The translations under genes and the position numbers were made by a program. Below, piece by piece: positions 6,529 to 13,132 of a DNA stretch of 13,132 nucleotides. Source of the stretch: an uncultured Veillonellaceae bacterium (GTDB lineage: Bacteria; Bacillota; Negativicutes; Veillonellales; Negativicoccaceae); the NCBI GenBank assembly GCA_947254705.1, contig CAMYCX010000035.1, positions 1-13,132 on the forward strand. The letters are read 5' to 3'. Numbering within the stretch: the first letter of the stretch is position 1; the number at the start of each line of letters is the position of its first letter. The notes below the pieces were generated by a model, which searched no databases, was not told the DNA's origin, and saw nothing but the letters and a program-made list of their open reading frames with translations.

Positions 6529-7719
6529 CTATCCATTCAATGGCATTGTCATTGTTTCCAATATCGGCATCATCATTCCGTACATCACCAGGGCGACAAT
6601 TACCCCCACCGAAACCAATACTGCCGGACCGATACGGGATTTATACAACTGTGTTACCGCCTGAACCTGCTCATCATAAAATCGCCCCGCCTCTTGCAAC
6701 ATTTCAGGCAAACGCCCCGACTCTGTACCGATATCGACCATGTGCAGCAACACCTCATCATCGATACTGCTCTTACGAAGTGATTGGTACGGCGTCATTC
6801 CTTGCGTAATTTGTTGACCCGCACGGCGAAGGCGTGCACCATACGCACTGTCAGAAAGTGTTTCACCCGCGATTTCCAGTCCCTGTGCAACATCAATTCC
6901 GCTTTGCAACACGATTCCCCATACATGACAGAGCACCGCTATATGTCGATACCGATACGGTTTCCAGTGAAGCATCACCACATAACGAATGCGTCGAATA
7001 GACGGATTATCTTTCACACATACACCGACAACCGCCACCAATATCATCGCTCCTAATATCCATGGAAAAACAACATTCAAACGTTCACTTGCATATAACA
7101 AATGCTGTGTCACCCCCGAAGGAGTGACTCCCAACTCATCAAACAGTTGTGCAAATGTCGGCAATATCGCCTCAATCAATATCACCAGTACCACTGCGGC
7201 CAAAACCAACACCATCGCAGGATAAGTCAAGGCCTCTTGCCATGCTCTCTCGATCCGATTTTGCTCCACAAAATAGTGTGCTGCGCGGTGCAGATTTTCT
7301 GTCAACGTTCCACTATATTCGCCAACCTCAACCAGGCGAACGAACAACAACGGGAACACTCCACTCTCCTGCAACGCATATGCTGCTGACTGCCCTGAGC
7401 GAATCTGTTCCGCAATTTCCAACAACACCTTACGCGCACTTCCGTCACGCAGGCCGGCACTCATCTCCATCGCCTTGATCAAATCAACATCAGCCGTTAA
7501 CAGCGTTGCCAGCTGGGTTGCCAAAAATGCCGTTTGTTGTGTCGACCAATTTTTACTTTCCAAAAGCGGATTACGGTGATATCTTTGCAACCGTGCAATT
7601 TGCCAACCACGACTGCGCAATATGAGTGCCGCTTCGGTATCATTCTCCGCGGAAACGATACCTTGTTGCCAACGCGACTGCGCATAGTCAAATGCTTTGT
7701 ATGTATATTTTCGTTTCAT
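6529..7719 (-). CDS. pilC: Type IV pilus platform protein PilC (GspF family)
   Basis: 396 residues with the family's usual length and duplicated plan. After a short N-terminal region (YKAFDYAQSRWQQG) come two helical repeats, each with the GspF pattern of an N-terminal LATLLTADVDLIKAMEMS-type helix (first copy about 68-87; second about 268-287, LQSGIDVAQGLEIAG) and a LVEVGEYSGTLTENL / MVDIGTESGRLPEML motif (about 129-143 and 327-341). Membrane segments lie near 167-186, 217-235 and 362-386. PilC is the inner-membrane platform that the ATPases turn to add or remove pilins. ATG 7719 is preferred because it overlaps the pilT stop as ATGA; an in-frame ATG at 7728 is also possible, and neither has a clear Shine-Dalgarno. 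Confidence 0.95.
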   Translation of the reverse strand: MKRKYTYKAFDYAQSRWQQGIVSAENDTEAALILRSRGWQIARLQRYHRNPLLESKNWSTQQTAFLATQLATLLTADVDLIKAMEMSAGLRDGSARKVLLEIAEQIRSGQSAAYALQESGVFPLLFVRLVEVGEYSGTLTENLHRAAHYFVEQNRIERAWQEALTYPAMVLVLAAVVLVILIEAILPTFAQLFDELGVTPSGVTQHLLYASERLNVVFPWILGAMILVAVVGVCVKDNPSIRRIRYVVMLHWKPYRYRHIAVLCHVWGIVLQSGIDVAQGLEIAGETLSDSAYGARLRRAGQQITQGMTPYQSLRKSSIDDEVLLHMVDIGTESGRLPEMLQEAGRFYDEQVQAVTQLYKSRIGPAVLVSVGVIVALVMYGMMMPILETMTMPLNG

Positions 7720-8717
7720 AATTGCCATGCATGTAATAATGTTGCATCATCAGATCCCGGCACCAACATTTGCAAAACCTGTCGACGGGACTGTTCCCAT
7801 GTTTGGGCATATCTTCCCATCGTTTGCAAATAGGCCGATAGTTGATGCTCCTTCCCGTCACGAATCAATGTCACCAAGGCAGGATTTCGCCAAGCCCATT
7901 CACGCAACACCACCTGTTGAGAGCATAGCGGTACCAAACACTGCACTAGGAGCAGCTGCAATGTAGCCGCCAACTGGTATCGAATCTCCTCTTGCCCGCC
8001 CGTCGGAAACATATGTACCAAACGACCAATCATCGACTCTGCAGAGCCACAATGCAAAGTAGCTAAAACAAGATGACCGGTTTGCGCTGCACGCAATGCA
8101 GATGTGACTGTTTCCGATGTTCGCAGTTCCCCGATAACCAGCACATCCGGATCTTCTCTTAATGCGGACACCAGCCCCGTTTCCCAATCAGGTACATCCG
8201 TACCGATCCCACGCTGGCGGATACACGCTACATTTGACTCCAAACGATACTCTGGCGGGTCTTCCAACGCAATTACATGAACCGGGCAAGTATCATTGAT
8301 CATTTGCAATATCCGCCACATCGTCGTTGTTTTGCCGCTTCCGGTAATGCCGCCGATAAGTAGCAATCCGCTTTTCAGCTGGGCCGCTTTCTTCAATATC
8401 TGCAAATTCGGATCGGGCGGCAACATAGCCAAAGGCTGCAACAATCGAATTGAGCCGACCACCATTCCTGATGTCCGAAACAAAGAAACTCGCATGCCGT
8501 TGTCCGGCGCTACCTCCACTGCCCCGAAAGTACGCAATATCTTCTCTTCATACGGCGACAAAAGGTTCTGCCACCAATCGCTCCATGTCTTCTCATCCGA
8601 ACCATATTCCGTACGTTCCAATCGACCTAGCCTGCGAAATCGAACCGACTCATTCGGAGTAATATGAATGTCTGTGACCCCCATTTCACGAGCACGACGA
8701 ATTATCGCATCTATCAT
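7716..8717 (-). CDS. pilT: Twitching/retraction ATPase PilT-like
   Basis: 333 residues of the GspE/PilT ATPase superfamily. Seen in order: N-terminal DIHITPNESVRFRRLGRL (the PAS-like ASDLHL region), Walker A GGITGSGKTTT (122-132), Asp box ALEDPPEY (150-157), Walker B DPDVLVIGELR (189-199) and His box TGHLVLATLH (213-222). The C-terminal LVTLIRDGKEHQL (281-293) corresponds to the AIRNLIRE region that marks PilT, and the tetracysteine zinc motif of PilB is absent. It should power pilus depolymerisation. The Walker B tail has Thr where many PilTs have Asp after the Arg (LRTSET). The start overlaps the pilB stop as ATGA, with GGAGGTGA a few bases upstream. Confidence 0.88.
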   Translation of the reverse strand: MIDAIIRRAREMGVTDIHITPNESVRFRRLGRLERTEYGSDEKTWSDWWQNLLSPYEEKILRTFGAVEVAPDNGMRVSLFRTSGMVVGSIRLLQPLAMLPPDPNLQILKKAAQLKSGLLLIGGITGSGKTTTMWRILQMINDTCPVHVIALEDPPEYRLESNVACIRQRGIGTDVPDWETGLVSALREDPDVLVIGELRTSETVTSALRAAQTGHLVLATLHCGSAESMIGRLVHMFPTGGQEEIRYQLAATLQLLLVQCLVPLCSQQVVLREWAWRNPALVTLIRDGKEHQLSAYLQTMGRYAQTWEQSRRQVLQMLVPGSDDATLLHAWQL

Positions 8718-9850
8718 GATCTCACCTCCGCCAACATTGAGACAGCCTCATCCCAAGCGATGGCTTCTTCCTGCAAGAGCGATTCAATCCGCATCTCAAT
8801 TGTTTCCTGTGGAGCAGAAAGTACTGCCGCCTTCCCCGCTTGCCACTCATCCCGTACGGAAGCGGTAATCGGCAATATCTCAAATACTCCGCGCCTACGA
8901 GCAATTCCCGTACCAAAACATGACTCACACCCCCGTGACGCATGAGCTCGGTATCGTCTTACACCTGTGGCACTCACATATTCTTTGATGCCAACATCAT
9001 ATCGACAATGCGGACACAACTCTCCAACCAATCGCTGGGACATTGCCAAAGTCAACGAAGCGGCGAGCAAGTACGGTGCAACCCCCATCTCAAAAAAACG
9101 TGCCGGAATTTCTTCAGCTCGTCGAGCATGTATGGTCGCCAGCACCAAATGCCCGGTCATTGCTGCGCGGACAGCGATTTCGGCTGTTTCCGCATCACGA
9201 ATCTCTCCTACTAATATCACGTCCGGGTCAGCACGCAAAACAGAACGTAACCCCTCCGCAAATGTAATGCGTCCTGATTCGCCCACCTGCATTTGATTAA
9301 TCCCCGACACACGATATTCAATCGGATCTTCAATTGTAACTACATTCAATACCTGCCGATCTATTTCTTGCAACGCAGCATACAGAGTCGTGCTTTTTCC
9401 TGTACCTGTTGCTCCTCCGGTAACAATCAGGCCGTACGGGCGATGCAAATAGAAATGTATCATTTCCTGTTGCCATGGTGTCAAACCGATATTAGCAAGC
9501 ATCGGTTTGACTAACGAATTACCCAAAATGCGGATAACGACATTTTCTCCGTATAATACAGGCAACACCGCAATTCGCAAATCATATGACCGACCATCCA
9601 CAATAACCGAGCAACTGCCGTCTTGCGGTAAACGTTTTTCCGCGACATTCATTCGCGCCATTCCCTTTACGCGAATCACAATCGACTCACTCATTCCCGC
9701 CGGCAACTCTCTCACCTGCTGTAATCTGCCATGAATACGGTACCGCACTCGCATTCCGTTTGCCTGCGGCTCCCAGTGAATATCACTGGCCCCATGACGT
9801 ACCGCTTCCTCAATCGTACCGTCCACTTCCGCTGCCACCGAATAGGCCAT
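8714..9850 (-). CDS. pilB: Type IV pilus extension ATPase PilB (GspE family), lacking the usual N-terminal domain
   Basis: 378 residues. Seen in order: GASDIHWEP (20-28), Walker A GGATGTGKSTT (145-155), Asp box IEDPIEY (173-179), Walker B DPDVILVGEIRD (208-219), His box TGHLVLATIH (232-241) and a four-cysteine zinc motif (C279, C282, C308, C311) followed by RRGVFEILP. These assign it to PilB/GspE, the hexamer that drives pilin addition. Family members commonly exceed 500 residues and carry an N-terminal MshEN/N1 domain; here the protein starts almost directly at the N2 (PAS-like) domain. ATG 9850 is chosen because AGGAAGAGG lies nine bases upstream; an in-frame TTG at 9877 would place that motif inside the coding sequence. 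First gene of the operon. Confidence 0.93.
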   Translation of the reverse strand: MAYSVAAEVDGTIEEAVRHGASDIHWEPQANGMRVRYRIHGRLQQVRELPAGMSESIVIRVKGMARMNVAEKRLPQDGSCSVIVDGRSYDLRIAVLPVLYGENVVIRILGNSLVKPMLANIGLTPWQQEMIHFYLHRPYGLIVTGGATGTGKSTTLYAALQEIDRQVLNVVTIEDPIEYRVSGINQMQVGESGRITFAEGLRSVLRADPDVILVGEIRDAETAEIAVRAAMTGHLVLATIHARRAEEIPARFFEMGVAPYLLAASLTLAMSQRLVGELCPHCRYDVGIKEYVSATGVRRYRAHASRGCESCFGTGIARRRGVFEILPITASVRDEWQAGKAAVLSAPQETIEMRIESLLQEEAIAWDEAVSMLAEVRS

Positions 9851-9859
9851 AACCGTTCG

Positions 9860-9868
9860 CCTCTTCCT
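9860..9868 (-). promoter_or_regulatory. Ribosome binding site deciding the pilB start
   Basis: AGGAAGAGG on the minus strand, nine bases before ATG 9850. It favours the short PilB form over the TTG at 9877. Confidence 0.6.
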
Positions 9869-9885
9869 TGCAACCAACGAGTTGT

Positions 9886-10308
9886 ATTAGTTTTATTTCC
9901 GTTATCATTAGGGTAATATAAATAAACACGAAAATCAAGACCGATGCAGTTACTTTTCTCATCTCTTTGTATGTCATGTACATGCATAGTCCTTTCGGTG
10001 TCTGTCCAGTCGACACCGTAATATCACCCGCGCTCTTGCTCGTCCTCCCACTCACATTTGATACGGTAGACGTCCGTAGCGCTTTAACACACCACCTCGT
10101 CGCTCCATCACACATCAACAACAAATTGTTCTTATGTATAAAAAGTTTTCTCTCCATTAATACACCCCAAAATCTCTTTTGTGCGGTGCGAATAAAGATA
10201 TCGGTTAAAGGTCGCCAACCTCAGCAATACTTGGCGGTGCTTGACAACTTTAGCGTCGCACGTACCGGATGCCTCCTCGATATCCTGTTTCATCTGTTCC
10301 GGATTCAT
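9886..10308 (-). pseudogene. Probable decayed gene of unknown family with four in-frame stops
   Basis: This is most of the gap between ssrA and pilB. One minus-strand frame begins MNPEQMKQDIEEASG at 10308 (GGTGAT just before it) and reads 58 residues to TAA (10132-10134). The same frame then reads as plausible acidic protein between further stops at 10108-10110 (TGA), 10084-10086 (TAA) and 10024-10026 (TGA): VYRIKCEWEDEQERG, then YYGVDWTDTERTMHVHDIQ and NCIGLDFRVYLYYPNDNG. Keeping one frame with coherent composition across four stops suggests a gene killed by nonsense mutations. I do not recognise the family. An alternative is that only the 58-residue ORF is real, or that none of it is coding. 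The 3' boundary is a guess. Confidence 0.4.
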
Positions 10309-10330
10309 ATCACCATATCCCAAGCAAAAA

Positions 10331-10392
10331 GGCAACTCTTGAAAACATCGAAAACCTGTAAGTGGCTTTCTTCCTTGTTTTCAAGAGTTGCC
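10331..10392 (-). terminator. Long-loop hairpin with T-run, probable ssrA terminator
   Basis: A perfect 16-bp inverted repeat (GGCAACTCTTGAAAAC and its complement, at 10377-10392 and 10331-10346) encloses a 30-base loop. On the minus strand it is followed at once by TTTTT (10326-10330). It begins 46 bases past the tmRNA 3' end, so it is best read as the ssrA terminator. The large loop is unusual for an intrinsic terminator. No T-run follows it on the plus strand. Confidence 0.65.
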
Positions 10393-10438
10393 CGCATATA
10401 AATGTTCATCTCAACCCATGATCATACAATAAATAAAT

Positions 10439-10779
10439 TGGTGGAGACGAGGGGAGTCGAACCCCTGTCCAAAAATATTGCCCTATCAACCGCTCCGGGT
10501 GCAGTTCATGATCTTGGTTTAATCTTCGTTTCGCTCATGAACAAGCCGACAAAGACGATTCGGATGTGGTTCCCTTTAACGGTATCCGACATTCCGCAAA
10601 GGTATCCTGATGATTGACGCCGAGCTTATGCCTCAGGAGAACATAAGGCGGCGCGGCTTATGCTGCCAGTGCAAAATCTTTGTTTGCGTTTATGTTTGTT
10701 TCGGTAGTTTTACGGGGTGACCGAGACCCCGACCCGCTGTCAATAGCACACCTACTCCTGTCGAAACCAATGCGTCCCC
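10439..10779 (-). ncRNA. ssrA: tmRNA (transfer-messenger RNA)
   Basis: 341 bases including the encoded CCA. The 5' GGGGACG pairs with 3' CGTCTCC (one G-U), and the 3' end carries the T-arm GGGGTTCGACTCCCC. The first pseudoknot is explicit: GGGGT (10726-10730) pairs with ACCCC (10714-10718), and TCGGT (10720-10724) pairs with ACCGA (10701-10705). Thirteen bases later the tag frame reads ANKDFALAA then TAA (10658-10687); the GCA resume codon is inferred from its distance to the pseudoknot. tmRNA with SmpB frees stalled ribosomes and tags the product for proteolysis. It follows smpB and has its own promoter. Confidence 0.97.
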
Positions 10780-10789
10780 ATACACATTT

Positions 10790-10818
10790 ATTATATCACA
10801 TGCCATACAATAACTCAA
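10790..10818 (-). promoter_or_regulatory. ssrA promoter
   Basis: TTGAGT (10813-10818) and a perfect TATAAT (10790-10795) on the minus strand with 17 bases between them. The tmRNA 5' end (10779) is ten bases past the -10 box, so transcription probably starts at or very near the mature end. The -35 box abuts the smpB stop codon. Confidence 0.8.
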
Positions 10819-11277
10819 TTAACGACCGGCCATGCCACGCTCCATATCGCGCCGCGCGGTTTTAGCTGCCAAATCTTTCCGTTTATCATAAATTTTCTTG
10901 CCGGTACATATACCCACACTAACCTTTACTTTCCCGCGTGCCCAATACAATGCAAGTGGAATCAACGTATATCCGCGTTGCTGGACCTTGCCTGCCAGCT
11001 TACTGATTTCCGCCCGATGCATTAGCAATTTACGCGGACGCAAAGGATCTACATTAAATCGATTTCCTTCTTCGTAAGGACTGATATGCACATTGTACAG
11101 CCATAACTCCCCATTGCGGATTTGCGCATATCCGTCTTTCAGATTTACCTTTCCTTGTCGAATAGATTTGACTTCTGTCCCGACAAGCGCAATGCCCGCT
11201 TCATAGCGCTCATGAATGAAATAATCGTGACGCGCTTTTCGATTGTCGGCAATCTGACGCTGCCCGCTGCCCCCCAT
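10819..11277 (-). CDS. smpB: SsrA-binding protein SmpB
   Basis: 152 residues, the usual family length. Conserved blocks are visible: IADNRKARHDYFI (9-21), GIALVGTEVKSIRQGKVNLKD (28-48) and NVHISPYEEGNRFN near 62-75, then the oligonucleotide-binding barrel (GYTLIPLALYWARGKVKV). The basic tail KRKDLAAKTARRDMERG folds into the ribosomal mRNA channel in characterised SmpBs. SmpB binds the tRNA-like domain of tmRNA and brings it to stalled ribosomes. ATG 11277 follows the rnr stop by two bases, with GGAGGTAAGT providing the ribosome site, so rnr and smpB are surely cotranscribed; ssrA comes next. Confidence 0.98.
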   Translation of the reverse strand: MGGSGQRQIADNRKARHDYFIHERYEAGIALVGTEVKSIRQGKVNLKDGYAQIRNGELWLYNVHISPYEEGNRFNVDPLRPRKLLMHRAEISKLAGKVQQRGYTLIPLALYWARGKVKVSVGICTGKKIYDKRKDLAAKTARRDMERGMAGR

Positions 11278-11279
11278 AC

Positions 11280-13132
11280 TTACCTCCGTTTACGAGCATG
11301 TTTACCATGCTTATCTTTTTTCTTCTTGCTGATTTTTTTCTTTTTTTGCCGCGCCCCCTTATCGGATTTTACATTATTGCGATGAGCCTTTCCGAGGCGC
11401 AACAACTGCCGTTGCCATTCTTCAAGATCCGTCCATGACCTGATTTCTCCCGGGGCAAAGTCAAGCATACGCTTTTCAATATCCGCCTTGATCAAGGTGA
11501 CTCGTATCTCATCTCCGATCGTATACAATGTGCCGCCTTGTCGATCAACATACCGATATGTCCGTTCGTCAAAATGTCCTGTTCCGTCCGCGATCAAATC
11601 CGCATGAATTAAGCCTTCTGCCCCGTTGACCAATCCAACAAAGATACCGAAATCAGTAATTCCTGTCACGGTTGCATCAAATGCTTCACCAACGAAAGGC
11701 ACCATATATTCTACCCGTTTGAGATCCATCGTCTCCCGTTCTGCTTCAACTGCCCGCCGTTCTGCCATAGATGATTGCAATGCGGCGCGTTCCAGTCGGG
11801 TAACATCGATTTTCCGTTGTCGCTTACCTTCCGCAACTTCACGAATCAGCCGATGTACAACTAAATCCGGATAGCGACGAATCGGAGAAGTAAAATGAGT
11901 ATAATGGTTCGATGACAATGCAAAATGACCCAAATTAACAATATCATAATAGGCCTGCGGCAACGCGCGCAACACCATCACTTCAGCTGTCTTTTCAATA
12001 CCGTGATCACGAGCTTTTTCCAACAGCCGTCGTACGTCTTCCGAGTTGACTTCTTCCGGCAAGCGGCACGGTACTCCCAATGCTTCCATTAGCGTCAATA
12101 CATGTTGCAATTTTTCTAAGTCAGGGCTTCCGTGGACGCGAAATATCGCTATTCTTCCTTCCGGCTGAATGTACTTCGCCACTGTTTCGTTGGCCAGTAG
12201 CATCGCCTGTTCAATCATACGTTCCGCAATTGTTCTTTCACGTTCTATAATATTGATTGGACGTCCTTTCGCATCCAACATGATCTTGAACTCAGGAAAA
12301 TTAAAATCAAGCGCACCTCGCTGTTGTCTCATTTGAATCAATTGTTCGGCAAGCCTTTGCCATGCTCGAAACATCGCTAAATACGGTTTCAAATCCGTAG
12401 GATAAATGTTTTCTAATAATGCCTTTTTTAATTCATCGTAAGTACATCGCCGTGCACTGCGAATAATGCCCGGGCCAATATGTGATCGAACTACTCGCCC
12501 CGTCTTGTCCACTTCCATCTCAACCGACATTGTATATCGATCCGCACCTTCGTTCAAGCTGCAAACCCCGTTAGAAAGAATTTCCGGCAACATCGGTACA
12601 ACACGATCCGCCAAATACACACTTGTCCCACGACGAAATGCCTCTTTATCTAAAGCGCCGCCTTCTCGTACATAATAACTGACATCAGCAATATGAACAC
12701 ACAATAAAAAATTCCCATTTTCTAATTCTTCACAATATACTGCATCATCTAAATCTTTCGCATCAGCACCATCTACTGTCACAACAGATTGATTTCGATA
12801 GTCTGTTCTCCCTTGCGGAACAACTTGTTCTTGAGCGATTTTTTCAGCTTCAGCCAACGCCTCTTCAGAAAATACCGTCGGAATTTTATGGTTGGCAATA
12901 ATCAGCGTAATGTCCAAGCCTGTATCGCCTTCATACCCCAGTACTTCCTCAACGACACCTTCTGCCATCCGCTGAGGTTCGGGCCATTTAGTAATTCGCG
13001 CCGACACCTTGGCACCACTTTTTGCATTTGCCGTGCCATCGAGCGGTATCCAGACGTCCGTTCCGATCCTATCATCATCGGGAGTAACGGTGGCAAACCG
13101 TCCGGCCAATTCAAATGTACCGACTATTGTCT
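11280..13132 (-). CDS. rnr: Ribonuclease R (RNase II/RNB family), 5' part beyond the window
   Basis: The frame stays open to the right edge (TIVGTFELAGRFATVTPDDD), so the first apparent start, a TTG at 13109, is not the real one. Visible parts in order: the end of the cold-shock/OB region (DDDRIGTDVWIP), the RNB catalytic domain with VDGADAKDLDDAVY near 12735-12775 holding the metal-binding aspartates, then HIADVSYYV, HFTSPIRRYPDLVVHRLI near 11850-11900, the S1 domain (FDATVTGITDFGIFVGLVNG) and a lysine-rich tail (KKKKISKKKKDKHGKHARKRR). RNase R is a processive 3'-5' exonuclease that degrades structured RNA and, with SmpB-tmRNA, the non-stop mRNA of rescued ribosomes. Missing here: the N-terminal helix-turn-helix and first cold-shock domain. 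Confidence 0.97.
   Translation of the reverse strand, partial: TIVGTFELAGRFATVTPDDDRIGTDVWIPLDGTANAKSGAKVSARITKWPEPQRMAEGVVEEVLGYEGDTGLDITLIIANHKIPTVFSEEALAEAEKIAQEQVVPQGRTDYRNQSVVTVDGADAKDLDDAVYCEELENGNFLLCVHIADVSYYVREGGALDKEAFRRGTSVYLADRVVPMLPEILSNGVCSLNEGADRYTMSVEMEVDKTGRVVRSHIGPGIIRSARRCTYDELKKALLENIYPTDLKPYLAMFRAWQRLAEQLIQMRQQRGALDFNFPEFKIMLDAKGRPINIIERERTIAERMIEQAMLLANETVAKYIQPEGRIAIFRVHGSPDLEKLQHVLTLMEALGVPCRLPEEVNSEDVRRLLEKARDHGIEKTAEVMVLRALPQAYYDIVNLGHFALSSNHYTHFTSPIRRYPDLVVHRLIREVAEGKRQRKIDVTRLERAALQSSMAERRAVEAERETMDLKRVEYMVPFVGEAFDATVTGITDFGIFVGLVNGAEGLIHADLIADGTGHFDERTYRYVDRQGGTLYTIGDEIRVTLIKADIEKRMLDFAPGEIRSWTDLEEWQRQLLRLGKAHRNNVKSDKGARQKKKKISKKKKDKHGKHARKRR

Noticed and set aside
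2947..9734. Many plus-strand ORFs of 60-110 residues opposite the pilus genes
   Set aside because: They are antisense shadows, rich in Pro, His and Ser, without ribosome sites or family motifs.
9851..9960. Sigma-70 promoter for the pilus operon
   Set aside because: The AT-rich stretch has TTGATT and TATATT, but at wrong spacing. No pair is good enough to report.
9996..10018. 7-bp inverted repeat (CGGTGTC, nine-base loop, GACACCG) upstream of pilB, considered as an operator or riboswitch piece
   Set aside because: It lies within the probable pseudogene, has no T-run, and I could not match it to a cyclic-di-GMP or other riboswitch.
9810..10157. A 115-residue minus-strand ORF starting MERKLF with one hydrophobic helix, ending inside pilB
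   Set aside because: It overlaps pilB by 41 bases, its start lies in the tail of another ORF, and its composition is unconvincing. The alternative frame with four stops reads more like protein.

Overview
The window looks like part of a diderm Firmicutes (Negativicutes-like) chromosome. A Gram-positive-style rnr-smpB-ssrA block lies beside a complete inner-membrane type IV pilus cluster that includes PilN/PilO-type proteins, a layout expected where there is an outer membrane. The lineage is an inference from gene content; there is no rRNA or secretin here to confirm it. GC content looks moderate by eye. Almost every intact gene is on the minus strand, so transcription runs from high to low coordinates.

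Right end (13132 to about 10330): the 3' part of rnr (RNase R, cut by the window edge), then smpB two bases later, then ssrA (tmRNA) from its own promoter just past the smpB stop. A long-loop hairpin with a T-run follows ssrA. These three are partners in ribosome rescue. The tmRNA shows its acceptor stem, first pseudoknot and tag codons (ANKDFALAA).

10330 to 9851: no intact gene. One minus-strand frame reads as plausible protein but carries four stop codons, so I call it a probable decayed gene of unknown family.

9850 to 1954: an eleven-gene type IV pilus operon. It encodes the extension ATPase PilB, retraction ATPase PilT, platform protein PilC, major pilin, prepilin peptidase, four minor pilins or pilin-like proteins, a PilM/PilN-like fusion resembling GspL, and PilO. 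Nearly every junction is a stop/start overlap, implying translational coupling. The major pilin instead has a 12-base gap and its own strong Shine-Dalgarno. No secretin (PilQ), PilP or tip adhesin is present.

1934 to 1777: tRNA-Val(GAC) with its own promoter directly behind pilO and a hairpin after it. Left of the tRNA 3' end is an accessory-looking segment: an unrecognised 184-residue protein (minus strand) and a heavily frameshifted amidoligase-family pseudogene (plus strand). A decayed accessory region against a tRNA 3' end suggests an old integration site, but no attachment repeat or integrase is visible.
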